Origin: an uncultured Roseburia sp.
GTDB lineage: Bacteria > Bacillota > Clostridia > Lachnospirales > Lachnospiraceae
Length of the DNA stretch: 64,000 nt
Direction: 5' to 3'
Assembly: GCA_946002055.1 (NCBI GenBank)
Contig: CAMFYL010000007.1
Coordinates: 1-64,000, forward strand
The first letter of the stretch is position 1. Each line of letters begins with the position of its first letter. This document shows positions 29,904 through 39,524 of the stretch, one piece after another. Both the position numbers and the translations under genes were made by a program. Below the pieces are notes generated by a model that worked only from the letters and a program-made list of their open reading frames with translations, was not told where the DNA came from and ran no database searches.

Positions 29904-30671
29904 CTATCTCTTATTATAACTAGTCATGCCGCCATCCACACGAATCACCTGCCCCGTAACATAAGATGATTGATCTGACAATAAAAACATTGCCATATTT
30001 GCAATGTCCACTGGTTTTCCAATTTTTTTCAAGAAAGAAGCTTCCTTTTGAATATCCATTATATAATCAGGCAATGTTGACAGCATATCTGTATCTGTTA
30101 CACCGGGACATATTGCATTAGATCGTACCCCCATATTTGCCAATTCTTCGGAAATACATTTTGTCATAATAATAATAGCTGCCTTTGATGCTCCATATGC
30201 GGATTTACCTGAATTTCCATCAATAGCCGCTGTAGATGAAATATTAACGATACTTCCTTTTTTATTCCTAATCATCATTTTTGAAATATACTGTGTCAGC
30301 AAATATGGAGCGAAAAAATTGATTTCAAACTGTTCCCGAAGATCTTCCATTTTTGTCATCTGAAAAAGCGCATTGTACGTAATCCCAGCGTTATTAACTA
30401 AACCATCTACTGGCATTTTGGTTTTGCGTATCTCATTAACCACTGTCTTAATTGCATCAGGGTCGCTTAATTCAGCATAGAGTGGCATCACCTCAACACC
30501 ATATTCTTGCGAAATTTCTTCACATTTCTTCAAATGCTCCTGCGTTTCTATACGTGCCAGTGCCCACACATTCGCTCCATTCTTCGCAAATGTTTCCAGC
30601 ATGACACGACCCATTCCCCGTGCAGTTCCTGTGACAACAATGTTCTTTCCGTCAAGCAATCTTCTTTCCAT
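29904..30671 (-). CDS. Short-chain dehydrogenase/reductase, FabG-like (1)
   Basis: 255-residue classical SDR: TGTARGMG cofactor loop (about 14-21), NNAG, and catalytic Tyr/Lys in SAYGASKAA; RVDGGMTSY at the C-terminus as in FabG. Its start overlaps the stop of the next SDR by one base. It may reduce a carrier-bound ketone, or act like the PtmA oxidoreductase of Campylobacter flagellin modification. Confidence 0.88.
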   Translation of the reverse strand: MERRLLDGKNIVVTGTARGMGRVMLETFAKNGANVWALARIETQEHLKKCEEISQEYGVEVMPLYAELSDPDAIKTVVNEIRKTKMPVDGLVNNAGITYNALFQMTKMEDLREQFEINFFAPYLLTQYISKMMIRNKKGSIVNISSTAAIDGNSGKSAYGASKAAIIIMTKCISEELANMGVRSNAICPGVTDTDMLSTLPDYIMDIQKEASFLKKIGKPVDIANMAMFLLSDQSSYVTGQVIRVDGGMTSYNKR

Positions 30672-31414
30672 TATCTCATACCTCCGTCAACTCGAAATGT
30701 TTGTCCCGTCACATGACTTGCATAATCTGACATCAAATACATATAGACATTGGCCACTTCTGTCGTGGTTCCTAGACGAGGTATATCCATCACTTCTAGT
30801 TTTTTATCGATTACATCTCGATCCAGTTTCTGTGTCATCGGACTCATTATCACACCCGGTGCTACGGCATTTACTCTGATGCCAATCTCACCTAATTCCA
30901 AAGCCATTGACTTCATTGCACCAATTAATGCTGCCTTTGATGCCCCATAGGTGGTCTGCCCACGATTTCCATCCATAGCAGTTACTGACGATGTAAAGAC
31001 AATGCTCCCCTCTGTATTGTTCTTTCGCATCAGTCTAACAATGTACTGGGATAGAATTATTTGAGAAAAAACATTTATCTGGAAACTTTCCTCCATGTCT
31101 CGCTGCGTAATCATGCTAAATAATGCATCCTTATTTATTCCAGCAACATTTACCAGTCCATGTATTTCCATCTTTTCCTTTTGAATTTCTTTTATGCCTT
31201 TTTTTATTGAATCATTGTCTGACATATCAAAGAATACAGGAATCACCCTAACATGATTCTCTTTTTCCAGTTCGCCACAAAAATCGATAAAATCCTGCTG
31301 TTCCTCATAAGCACATGCAAAAATATTAGCTCCATTTTCAGCAAAAACTTTAACCGTTTCTTTCCCAATGCCTTGCAATGCCCCTGTTATCACAATATTC
31401 TTTCCCGTTATCAT
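30671..31414 (-). CDS. Short-chain dehydrogenase/reductase, FabG-like (2)
   Basis: 247-residue classical SDR with TGALQGIG (10-17), NVAG in place of NNAG, the catalytic pair in TTYGASKAA and FRVDGGMR at the end. It is a paralogue of the neighbouring SDR, and the two probably arose by tandem duplication and then diverged. The Asn-to-Val change in NNAG may affect activity or just the family variant. Confidence 0.88.
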   Translation of the reverse strand: MITGKNIVITGALQGIGKETVKVFAENGANIFACAYEEQQDFIDFCGELEKENHVRVIPVFFDMSDNDSIKKGIKEIQKEKMEIHGLVNVAGINKDALFSMITQRDMEESFQINVFSQIILSQYIVRLMRKNNTEGSIVFTSSVTAMDGNRGQTTYGASKAALIGAMKSMALELGEIGIRVNAVAPGVIMSPMTQKLDRDVIDKKLEVMDIPRLGTTTEVANVYMYLMSDYASHVTGQTFRVDGGMR

Positions 31415-31428
31415 TCTTTCACCTCAAA

Positions 31429-32595
31429 TCACTTCATCTCTATGTCAAAAAAACTCTTTACCTCTCCTTTATAGTTATCCATGAATTTATGTATATGTTC
31501 CACAATTTGTATTGAAGTATCTCCCACACCATAAGGATTTACGCATTTTTCACATATACTTTGAAATTCCTCAGATACAGCTCGTTTCATTGCGTCCACA
31601 ATTGCTTCTCTCTCTGCATCGCAACAAATCACACTGTCACATAGGGTTCTACCCTTTTGTCGATTCCCAATATTTACTGTGGGCACACGAAGAATAGGCG
31701 CTTCAGACAAGCCACTAGACGAATTGCCTAATATCATCTCTGCTTTTTTTAATACCGACAAATAATTCTCTCTCCCCAAAGAATCCACTACCAACCAATT
31801 ACTATGTTTCGCCCCCTCTTCCATCCATATCTTATTTATTTCTGTTCCCATAGTGTCCGCATTGGCTTTCGTCACAATATAATTCACATTAGAGATTTCT
31901 TCCATAGCCTTTATCAATTCCCTTTGTTGATCTAGACTTTTTTCAACTTCTGTTGTCACCGCATGAAATGTAACCACAACAAGTGGTTTATCAGATAATT
32001 TAAAACTAAACTTCTCTTCTATACTTCCTAGTTCTACTGGTTTCAGATTCAATATATTTTCCACCGCAGTCGAACCAACATCAAACACACGAGAAGGATT
32101 CTCTCCCATTTGTATCACTCGATCACGAGACTTTTTGCAAGATGTAAAATGCAAAATGCTCATCTTTGTAATACAGTGTCTAAAAAATTCATCTACTGCG
32201 CCCTCCGTTGTATCACCACCATACATATGCGCAATCGGAATTCCTATAATAGCCGCAGCACTTGCAAACGCAAATATTTCATATCGATCCCCCAAAACCA
32301 ACACTATGTCTGGTTTCATTGACTTTAGGTAAAACGTATAGTTTACAATTGCATCTCCAACCGAAATCGCCATATCGTCTCGCGTCTGGCAATTTGTCAT
32401 AATCTCTATTTCTGTAAAATTTGTAAATCCAGAAGAAATTATTTCATTCTTGGTGTTTCCGTATTGAGCATTTAAATGAGATCCTGTTACAACTAATTGT
32501 AGCTCAAACCCATCATCGTTTTTTATTCTAATAAGAACTGGAAGCAGTAACCCAAAATCTGCCCTTGTTCCTGTTACAACACATATTTTTATCAT
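31429..32595 (-). CDS. neuC: Hydrolysing UDP-N-acetylglucosamine 2-epimerase family (NeuC/LegG)
   Basis: 388 residues, GT-B fold. It opens with VVTGTRADFGLLLPVL, followed by GDRYEIFAFASAAAIIGIPIAHMYGGDTTEGA and a C-terminal GNSSSGLSEAPILRVPTVNIGNRQKGR. Releases nucleotide and yields a 2-epimer N-acyl-hexosamine, the substrate of NeuB-type synthases. Overlaps neuB by 4 bases. Confidence 0.93.
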   Translation of the reverse strand: MIKICVVTGTRADFGLLLPVLIRIKNDDGFELQLVVTGSHLNAQYGNTKNEIISSGFTNFTEIEIMTNCQTRDDMAISVGDAIVNYTFYLKSMKPDIVLVLGDRYEIFAFASAAAIIGIPIAHMYGGDTTEGAVDEFFRHCITKMSILHFTSCKKSRDRVIQMGENPSRVFDVGSTAVENILNLKPVELGSIEEKFSFKLSDKPLVVVTFHAVTTEVEKSLDQQRELIKAMEEISNVNYIVTKANADTMGTEINKIWMEEGAKHSNWLVVDSLGRENYLSVLKKAEMILGNSSSGLSEAPILRVPTVNIGNRQKGRTLCDSVICCDAEREAIVDAMKRAVSEEFQSICEKCVNPYGVGDTSIQIVEHIHKFMDNYKGEVKSFFDIEMK

Positions 32596-33593
32596 ATTTC
32601 TATCAGCTCATCATAGGCAAACTTGCGCTTTGCCACCTTTCCTATAACCTCTTCCCATCTCATTGGGCTTATTCCATTTCCGGGACGTTTTGTTGTTAAA
32701 TTCTCTTCGGTAAATTGTTCCCCCTCACAGATGACCCTTGCTGCAACGATACTCTTTCTTGCAATATTGATGTTCTCTAGTTCCCCTTCTGCCGGAGCCT
32801 TCTCACCATTCCCCATTGCAATTTCGACATTCCTAATTTCTTTTACCATCTGCATAAATTCATCCGGCTCTATACTTGCTTTGTGGTCAGGTCCTTCCAT
32901 ATTTCGATCTAGCGTAAAATGCTTTTCAATCACACGCGCCCCCATTGCAACTGCAGCAATTGGAATTGATATTCCCCTTGTATGATCTGAATAACCAACC
33001 TGAACCTGAAACTCATCTCTTAAAGTCAACATTGCTTTTAAATTTACATCATTATACTCTGTTGGATACTGTGTGGTACAATGCAACAATGTGATATCTC
33101 CAGCTCCATTTTTCTTCAAAAGGTTGTATGCACAATGCACTTCATCCATAGTACACATTCCCGTGGAAAGAATCACCTTCTTTCCGGTCTTGGCTATTTC
33201 CTTCAAATAAGGGTAATTTGTAATTTCACCAGATGGCACTTTCCAGAATTCGCACCCCAAAGATTCGAGATAATGTATACTATTTACCTCAAATGGTGTG
33301 GATAAAAATCCTATTCCAACCTTATTGCAGTACTCCTTTAAAATATCAAAGTCTTCATATCGAAGTTCTAACGTCTCTAACAATTCTATCTGTGATTTAT
33401 CGCAGCCAACGTTTCTCTTTTGATAATTGGCCATTTCCGCAAACTTCGATGTCACCAATTCTGCTTTTCCTGTCTGAAATTTTACAATATCAGCACCACA
33501 TTCCTTTGCAACTTCGATCATTTTTTTTGCAATATCTATATTACCGTTATGATTCACACCCGCCTCTGCTATAACCAATACTCTGTTATCCAT
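32592..33593 (-). CDS. neuB: N-acylneuraminate/legionaminate synthase (NeuB/LegI family)
   Basis: 333 residues from the ATG at 33591-33593 behind GGGGGT. TIM-barrel N-domain (VLVIAEAGVNHNGNIDIAKKMI, FWKVPSGEITNYPYL) and a C-terminal SAF/antifreeze-like domain (IARKSIVAARVICEGEQFTEENL...KRPGNGISP). Condenses phosphoenolpyruvate with the C6 hexosamine to give a C9 nonulosonic acid. Flagellar context favours a legionaminic-type sugar over sialic acid. Confidence 0.94.
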   Translation of the reverse strand: MDNRVLVIAEAGVNHNGNIDIAKKMIEVAKECGADIVKFQTGKAELVTSKFAEMANYQKRNVGCDKSQIELLETLELRYEDFDILKEYCNKVGIGFLSTPFEVNSIHYLESLGCEFWKVPSGEITNYPYLKEIAKTGKKVILSTGMCTMDEVHCAYNLLKKNGAGDITLLHCTTQYPTEYNDVNLKAMLTLRDEFQVQVGYSDHTRGISIPIAAVAMGARVIEKHFTLDRNMEGPDHKASIEPDEFMQMVKEIRNVEIAMGNGEKAPAEGELENINIARKSIVAARVICEGEQFTEENLTTKRPGNGISPMRWEEVIGKVAKRKFAYDELIEI

Positions 33594-33594
33594 A

Positions 33595-34239
33595 TTATTT
33601 ACCCCCGATTCTAAATGGACCTGCTGGGGTTCCAATCACTCTCATTTTTTTCTTTACATTTCTCATAACAGAGCTACCTGCACAAACATATGCTTCATCA
33701 CCAATTTCAATCAATGGTACAACATTTGATGATGTTCCCATAACAACATGTTTTCCCAATTTACATCCCCCACAAATTACACTATTTGCAAATATAGTAC
33801 AGAATTCATCTATTTGCACATCATGACCTATCGCACACTGGTAGTTTACAAAACAGCCATCTCCAACTATAGTATTATCAGAGATAATACTATTTGCGAA
33901 AACAGTAACACCTTTACCTATCTCCGCTGTGTCTGCAATCTGAACCGTTGGATGAATTAAAGAAACAAATTTAGCTCCTTTGGCTTCCATGCAACGCATA
34001 ACCTTTTTCCGAAGAAACGTATCTCCAATTGCACACACAAATTCATCTTCTGGTCGAATTACATAAGTATCATCGTTTCCAATAATTTTTACATCACACT
34101 TTTTGTCAATCAAAGCATCCATGTTTGGATCCAAGAAGCCAGCTATTTCCCATGTTGGGTTTTCTTTGTTAATCTGTTTTGCACACTGCAATACCTCTCT
34201 TCCCATTCCTCCTGCGCCAACAATTACTAACCGCTTCAA
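33595..34239 (-). CDS. NeuD/PglD-type sugar O/N-acetyltransferase
   Basis: 214 residues: N-terminal Rossmann-like part (MKRLVIVGAGGMGREVLQC) and a left-handed beta-helix of hexapeptide repeats (IADTAEIGKGVTVFANSIISDNTIVGDGCFVNYQCAIGHDVQI). Acetyl- or acyl-CoA-dependent transfer to an amino or hydroxyl group of the sugar. Sits one base before the neuB start region. Confidence 0.9.
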   Translation of the reverse strand: MKRLVIVGAGGMGREVLQCAKQINKENPTWEIAGFLDPNMDALIDKKCDVKIIGNDDTYVIRPEDEFVCAIGDTFLRKKVMRCMEAKGAKFVSLIHPTVQIADTAEIGKGVTVFANSIISDNTIVGDGCFVNYQCAIGHDVQIDEFCTIFANSVICGGCKLGKHVVMGTSSNVVPLIEIGDEAYVCAGSSVMRNVKKKMRVIGTPAGPFRIGGK

Positions 34240-34265
34240 ATTAAACTCCTCCTTGGCATTATCTT

Positions 34266-35891
34266 CTACTCCAAATAATCATCTACTAGTACATTGTTCA
34301 TCCCACAAATATATGCGCCATTTGAAATATTCACAAATTCTATCCTCTTTTCATTCTCTATACGTCTCTCAATCCATCGTTTATAACTGGACAGATTCGG
34401 CGATGTTTTTATTGGATTTCCTCCTATACCACTTTCGTACTTCCAGTTACTTGCTTCACTTACCTTTTGTTTCTGGTATGTCCCTGTTGCATGTGTATTA
34501 TCACCTGTATACGCAAGGTCCACTCCTAAACAAATTATGCTTTTCACTTTGGAGGCAATACAAACATCTAAAGCAGTTGTAATAACAGATCCCCCTGTAT
34601 TGTATATTGCAAAATCATGTTTCTTGGCGTATTCTTCCGCCAATGGGAATCCTTTCTGGAAAACAGCATATTTATCCCCATCAAAGCTGTTTACTGCCTT
34701 GTAGTTTGCAGAGCACAAATATATTAATTTTGTATCATTATTATCCAATCCATCTCTAATTTGATCCGAAATTTTATCTACGCCATCACTTATAATGACA
34801 AAATCTGGCTGAATACCCTCATAAACCAACTTTCTTGCAGCCGTTCCCACACACAGGATTTTTTCATCATCTGACTTATTTTTCAATATGTGAATACTCT
34901 CATCTAATGAGGGACCGCCGCCTACTAAATACACTTTCTGATTACATAACTGAGAACTACAGCACTCAACACTCTTGATTTCTTTTCCTTTTTCTATATT
35001 CTCTCTAAAGTTCTTTTCTAGAATCCCTTTATTCTCATATATGGTCATTGTTTTCACAAAAAACCTTTCCATGATTTCTTGTTCAGTTTCCGATTGCATA
35101 TGACGAATTGCTGGTTTTCGAACCAAAAGCACTTCATTTTCCTCATCAATTCTTTGTACATAATCCATATATTTTGAACACACAATTGTCAAACGTTCGT
35201 CTCTTAATAGATGCGTCAAATCACGACTTTCAAGTGCTATGCGCAATATATATGGATCTTCTTCAACAACAACAAGTTCCATATCGCTTCGGTATTTTAG
35301 CATTACTTCCGCTGCATAAAAAAGTTCGACTCCAAATATCACATATTTGTACTTGTCAGGGATAATATTGCCCGAATAAAAAGCCAATGCGTCTCTATAT
35401 GGGTTATTATTACCACTCAAGTAATAACTGGTTCCCTTTTCAACTAATTTAATCGTCTTTTGTCCTGACGCTGTATACTCAACGTCATATTCACACGTAT
35501 CATTCTTACTAGCATGATAAATGGAATCAATATTTTCTACCCTCTTCGAAGAAAGAAAGCGCATATTACGTTCGAAATAGTCTGTCTTCTCTTGTGGATT
35601 CTCCAGTTGAAAACACTGTACGATCTCCTCTAAAGTAGGAATCCACTGGTTTTCCAATACATCCGCTATTAAAATTTCATCAAAATTTTCCTGGGCCTCT
35701 ATAAGAATAGGCAAACCAATTCTGTCAACAACAGATGTTTCCGCATAGTCACATAACTCAGGATATATATCCTCAAAATCTGCTAATAATTCTTTTATGT
35801 TGTCCATTGCTTTTCTAAAATATTGTTGACGAATAAGCCAAACCGATTCTGCAGCACCATTTATCATTTTAATAATCTTTTGATCATTCAT
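34266..35891 (-). CDS. Motility accessory factor (Maf) flagellin glycosyltransferase 1
   Basis: 541 residues of the DUF115/MptE-like Maf family, which puts nonulosonic acids on flagellin Ser/Thr. Central core: VYLVGGGPSLDESIHILKNKSDDEKILCVGTAARKLVYEGIQPDFVIISDG, then SVITTALDVCIASKVKSIICLGVDLAYTG. An N-terminal helical domain (about residues 1-95) resembles the free-standing protein at 39525-39833. Confidence 0.9.
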   Translation of the reverse strand: MNDQKIIKMINGAAESVWLIRQQYFRKAMDNIKELLADFEDIYPELCDYAETSVVDRIGLPILIEAQENFDEILIADVLENQWIPTLEEIVQCFQLENPQEKTDYFERNMRFLSSKRVENIDSIYHASKNDTCEYDVEYTASGQKTIKLVEKGTSYYLSGNNNPYRDALAFYSGNIIPDKYKYVIFGVELFYAAEVMLKYRSDMELVVVEEDPYILRIALESRDLTHLLRDERLTIVCSKYMDYVQRIDEENEVLLVRKPAIRHMQSETEQEIMERFFVKTMTIYENKGILEKNFRENIEKGKEIKSVECCSSQLCNQKVYLVGGGPSLDESIHILKNKSDDEKILCVGTAARKLVYEGIQPDFVIISDGVDKISDQIRDGLDNNDTKLIYLCSANYKAVNSFDGDKYAVFQKGFPLAEEYAKKHDFAIYNTGGSVITTALDVCIASKVKSIICLGVDLAYTGDNTHATGTYQKQKVSEASNWKYESGIGGNPIKTSPNLSSYKRWIERRIENEKRIEFVNISNGAYICGMNNVLVDDYLE

Positions 35892-35901
35892 TTTATCCCC
35901 T

Positions 35902-36588
35902 CTAGTTATAGTTCAACAACATTTCTGCATACATAAAATCCAATTCAGAATCTATATCAACCGAACGATTCTGCGGCATAACATATGCATAACTACCTTT
36001 CTGGAACATGATTTTCGTTGGATTTCCATCCGTCCTTAACATATATATCGCTCCATTCAATCGATAATACTTATCCAGAGTTTGTCTCCCACCTTTTCCA
36101 ATCTTTTCAACATTAATAAAGTCTGCTAATGAACCATCCTCTGGCAGTACATTACTCCATAACGGCGTGTGTTCCATTTCACACACCGACAAAACAGCTT
36201 GTGCTTCTTTCTGTTGAAAAATCTGATATGCATGAATAATATCACTGGCATTTCTCAGAGGTGATGTTGGCTGTAACAAAGTAATTACATCAAACTGTTG
36301 TTTTAGATCCTTATATTTTCCAAGCACTTCAGCAACCATATCCCAGGATGTTGCCGTATCGGATGATGTCTTCAAACTTCTTAAAAAGGGTACATTAGCA
36401 CCACATTTCACTGCTATTTCTGCATATTTTTCGCTATCAGTACTAACCATTACTTCATCGAATATTCCAGATTTTATAGCCGCTTCAATACTATAACTCA
36501 TTAATGGTTTTCCATTTAACAACTTTATGTTTTTATCCACTAAACCCTTCGATCCGCTTCGCGCGGGTATAATAGCTATTTTTCTCAT
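35902..36588 (-). CDS. neuA: CMP-nonulosonic acid cytidylyltransferase (NeuA/LegF)
   Basis: 228 residues with the CTP-binding start IAIIPARSGSKGLVDKNIKLLNGKPL, LQPTSPLRNASDI, and the C-terminal VDIDSELDFMYAE. Activates the C9 sugar as its CMP derivative for the Maf transferases. Confidence 0.94.
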   Translation of the reverse strand: MRKIAIIPARSGSKGLVDKNIKLLNGKPLMSYSIEAAIKSGIFDEVMVSTDSEKYAEIAVKCGANVPFLRSLKTSSDTATSWDMVAEVLGKYKDLKQQFDVITLLQPTSPLRNASDIIHAYQIFQQKEAQAVLSVCEMEHTPLWSNVLPEDGSLADFINVEKIGKGGRQTLDKYYRLNGAIYMLRTDGNPTKIMFQKGSYAYVMPQNRSVDIDSELDFMYAEMLLNYN

Positions 36589-36596
36589 TGTTGATT

Positions 36597-37694
36597 TTAT
36601 ATATCCTTCTTTACTATACCTAATTTTTCTTCCATTCTGCCCATCTCCGCAAATTCTCCCATATCAAGGAAAGAGTCTTCAGAAATAGGGTACATCGACA
36701 CTTTGAGACCTTTTTTCATAAGTTTGTCTACCAGCGACGGCATATGGAACACCTCATCTTCTGGAATATCATCTATGCAATCAGGGTTAATTACATACAT
36801 TCCTGTATTAATCAAATATGATAGACACGGTTTTTCCTCCATGGATGATATAATTCCACCCTCTTCCGAATAAATAACCCCATAAGGCACACATATGTTT
36901 TTCAATGCAGAAACAATCGTTATTGCACTTTCAGTTTCTTTATGATGCCTATAAATATCAGCATAATCGGCCTCAATAAGGATATCACAATTTGTCACAA
37001 AAATTGGATTACTGAATTTTCTCTTAATGAGTTTTAAACTTCCTGCAGTTCCTAACGGCTTGTTCTCTTCAACATATTCAACTCTATACTTTGGGCATAA
37101 TTCATCAAAATAAGAGTGGATCATATTTTTTTTATAATTTACACTCAATATAAAATCATCTATGCCATATTTAACGTATGACTCAACTATCCTCTCCACG
37201 ATAGGAATGTCACCAATAGGAATTAAAGGTTTAGGCAAAATCTTTGTAAATGGATAAAGTCTAGTACCCTCTCCTCCAGCCATAATAACCACAGGTACAT
37301 CCTTTAGTGTCACTTCTTGGCCTCTTCCTTTTTTTTCGCCACTATGTTTTTTTTTCAGGACATCAATCACCCTTTTTTCATCATCTACAACTGGCAGTAG
37401 ATGAATCTCCTCATAGGCATCCCAATCAACTTTTGTCACATTTCCACCACCATGTATGTATTTGGGTGATTTGTTCATAATATCTTCAATAGGTTTATCT
37501 AATCTACCATCTGATATGATACTTCGTCGAATATCACCATCACTCACACAGCCTCGCAAACATTGATCGTCGTCAACAACCACTATAATCTGGCCTTGGT
37601 TGTCATCAATCATTCTCATTGCATCGACAATCGATATGTCTCCTGTAGCAATATATCTTTGATATCTCTTATTCTTTCTGTCTCTGTTATTCAT
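36597..37694 (-). CDS. CBS-domain sugar-1-phosphate nucleotidyltransferase (PtmE-like)
   Basis: 365 residues: two N-terminal CBS motifs (about 12-120, IATGDISIVDAMRMIDDNQGQIIVVVDDDQCLRGCVSDGDIRR) fused to a nucleotidyltransferase (VVIMAGGEGTRLYPFTKILPKPLIPIGD). This fusion is that of Campylobacter PtmE, which makes the GDP-glucosamine entering legionaminic acid synthesis. The CBS pair may sense nucleotides. Confidence 0.88.
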   Translation of the reverse strand: MNNRDRKNKRYQRYIATGDISIVDAMRMIDDNQGQIIVVVDDDQCLRGCVSDGDIRRSIISDGRLDKPIEDIMNKSPKYIHGGGNVTKVDWDAYEEIHLLPVVDDEKRVIDVLKKKHSGEKKGRGQEVTLKDVPVVIMAGGEGTRLYPFTKILPKPLIPIGDIPIVERIVESYVKYGIDDFILSVNYKKNMIHSYFDELCPKYRVEYVEENKPLGTAGSLKLIKRKFSNPIFVTNCDILIEADYADIYRHHKETESAITIVSALKNICVPYGVIYSEEGGIISSMEEKPCLSYLINTGMYVINPDCIDDIPEDEVFHMPSLVDKLMKKGLKVSMYPISEDSFLDMGEFAEMGRMEEKLGIVKKDI

Positions 37695-37711
37695 TGATAC
37701 CCTTTTTCTCT

Positions 37712-39523
37712 CTACAAATTCTGTTGAAACACCTCTTCCAGCGCTCTCGACAGTTTTTTTTCAGCATCCACGTAAGTTTCTATCAACTGACGACCAATGT
37801 CAACTATCAGCTTTATTTCTTCATATTGTGATTTGTTTTCTTCTTGAAGTTTGTCATTCACCTCAAAATCACCTTTGTTTGCAAATAGTTGCAAAAGCAA
37901 AATAGCTTTTTCATTATCCATTGACTTGTTAAAATCGGATATTCTTTCAATACATCGTTGAAATTGCTTCGTTTCATACTTCCCTTTTCTGTTTAATTGA
38001 TCAAGTTCATCATAAACCTTTAATTGTCTCGCCAAATTATCTGAGATTGTTTGAACACTGGCCATTATATTATCTAGCTCTTTCTTTATTCTTTCTTGTT
38101 CTTGATCTGTAAACAGATATTTCGCATTCTGTATAACCTCAGAAAAATTCGGCTTGTTCTTTATACTGTATTCCTGCAAAGCATTTGCTAATGTCATTAT
38201 CTTTGTACCCTCAATTAACGCTCCACCCTCTGTTGCATCCACGATAGTGAGTTCAGGGTATTTTATCACCTGCTCTTCAAACCACTTTCTGTACATGCAC
38301 ATATTATATTCGCTAAGAACCGGATTTCCATATATATCTTTTACATAAAAGAACCTGTCTCCCTGTTTTTCAAAATCTACTTCATCATGAGCTTCCTCTG
38401 TATGAAGTCTTTTATCTGGATATGCCAAGTCTTGGCCAATCATAATTATCGTTTGAAATCCCACTGACTGCAGAAAAGAAAATGCTACATTTGCCACGGT
38501 TCCTCCCGTTGCCAATACACCCACAGTTTTTCCGTAATCCTCCAAAATAGTTTTCTCAAACATCTCTCTGTCTGAACAGTAAAATTTTCTTGCTTTGTTC
38601 TCTTTTGTCACTTGATAATTGCAGTATAAATGAGTAATCATAGGTATATTCTGACCTAAATCATTTTTGAACAAATCTGGATTCTTTATTGGATCAACGC
38701 AAATCAACAAATCTGGGGTTAAACCATACTTTAACACAGTACATATCGCCGAATCCACACATATAATAAATACCTTATTCTGGTAATCTTTTAACACATT
38801 AATATTTTTATCTAAGGATGGGCCTGCAGAAATTATCACAGCAGGTATTTCCTGTAAATCAATTCCATGAAAAGCTTCATACAAACTATCTATTCCAGCT
38901 TCCTTTATCAAGTCATAAATATTATATAAATAACATTTTCCACGAACTTCTTCGCCGTACACCTTTGTATTTCTAGACACTTCCAAATACACATTGGAAA
39001 GTGTTATTTGTTCTTGGAAAAACTTCCATTCTTCCTCAAAAATTTTTTTATAGTTCGGTATAGAAGCATATTGCATATCAAATCCATTTTTATAATCAAG
39101 CTGTTCATCTACCACACGACACAAAACTTTTTTTCTATCTTTTCCACAGATTAGAAAAAGATTATCTTTATTAAGTAAATCTGTCATTTTCGGTAACGAT
39201 AACTGCACCTGTAAAACACTTTCATCCGGTTCGTACACAATAATCAAATTGTTTGCATAACGATTACACATTTCGAGAACATAGTCTACCTTTCCTAGTC
39301 CAAATATTGCAAACACCGTGTTTTTTTTTATATTTATAAAACTGTCACACCATATTTGAACTGGTAATTTCATATTTTCTACACTCTCAAGTTGCCATCG
39401 CTTTCCACCTTCATACACCGTCAGCTTGCCATCTTCTATTCGGCAGTTATCTAATTTCCCAAATACAATATCTTCATTTTGTTTTTTTAAAAGGTCCAAA
39501 TTTAACAAATATGTATTATCCAT
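37712..39523 (-). CDS. Motility accessory factor (Maf) flagellin glycosyltransferase 2
   Basis: 603 residues; DUF115 core with PAVIISAGPSLDKNINVLKDYQNKVFIICVDSAICTVLKYGLTPDLLICVDP and GTVANVAFSFLQSVGFQTIIMIGQDLAYPD. It lacks the helical N-domain of the other Maf but has a long C-terminal helical tail. It starts 2 bases after the small helical gene upstream, which resembles the missing domain. Confidence 0.9.
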   Translation of the reverse strand: MDNTYLLNLDLLKKQNEDIVFGKLDNCRIEDGKLTVYEGGKRWQLESVENMKLPVQIWCDSFINIKKNTVFAIFGLGKVDYVLEMCNRYANNLIIVYEPDESVLQVQLSLPKMTDLLNKDNLFLICGKDRKKVLCRVVDEQLDYKNGFDMQYASIPNYKKIFEEEWKFFQEQITLSNVYLEVSRNTKVYGEEVRGKCYLYNIYDLIKEAGIDSLYEAFHGIDLQEIPAVIISAGPSLDKNINVLKDYQNKVFIICVDSAICTVLKYGLTPDLLICVDPIKNPDLFKNDLGQNIPMITHLYCNYQVTKENKARKFYCSDREMFEKTILEDYGKTVGVLATGGTVANVAFSFLQSVGFQTIIMIGQDLAYPDKRLHTEEAHDEVDFEKQGDRFFYVKDIYGNPVLSEYNMCMYRKWFEEQVIKYPELTIVDATEGGALIEGTKIMTLANALQEYSIKNKPNFSEVIQNAKYLFTDQEQERIKKELDNIMASVQTISDNLARQLKVYDELDQLNRKGKYETKQFQRCIERISDFNKSMDNEKAILLLQLFANKGDFEVNDKLQEENKSQYEEIKLIVDIGRQLIETYVDAEKKLSRALEEVFQQNL

Positions 39524-39524
39524 C

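Noticed and set aside
31429..36588. Sialic acid capsule locus suggested by neuA, neuB, neuC and neuD
   Set aside because: No capsule polymerase or sialyltransferase; two Maf transferases and adjacent flagellins point to flagellin glycosylation.
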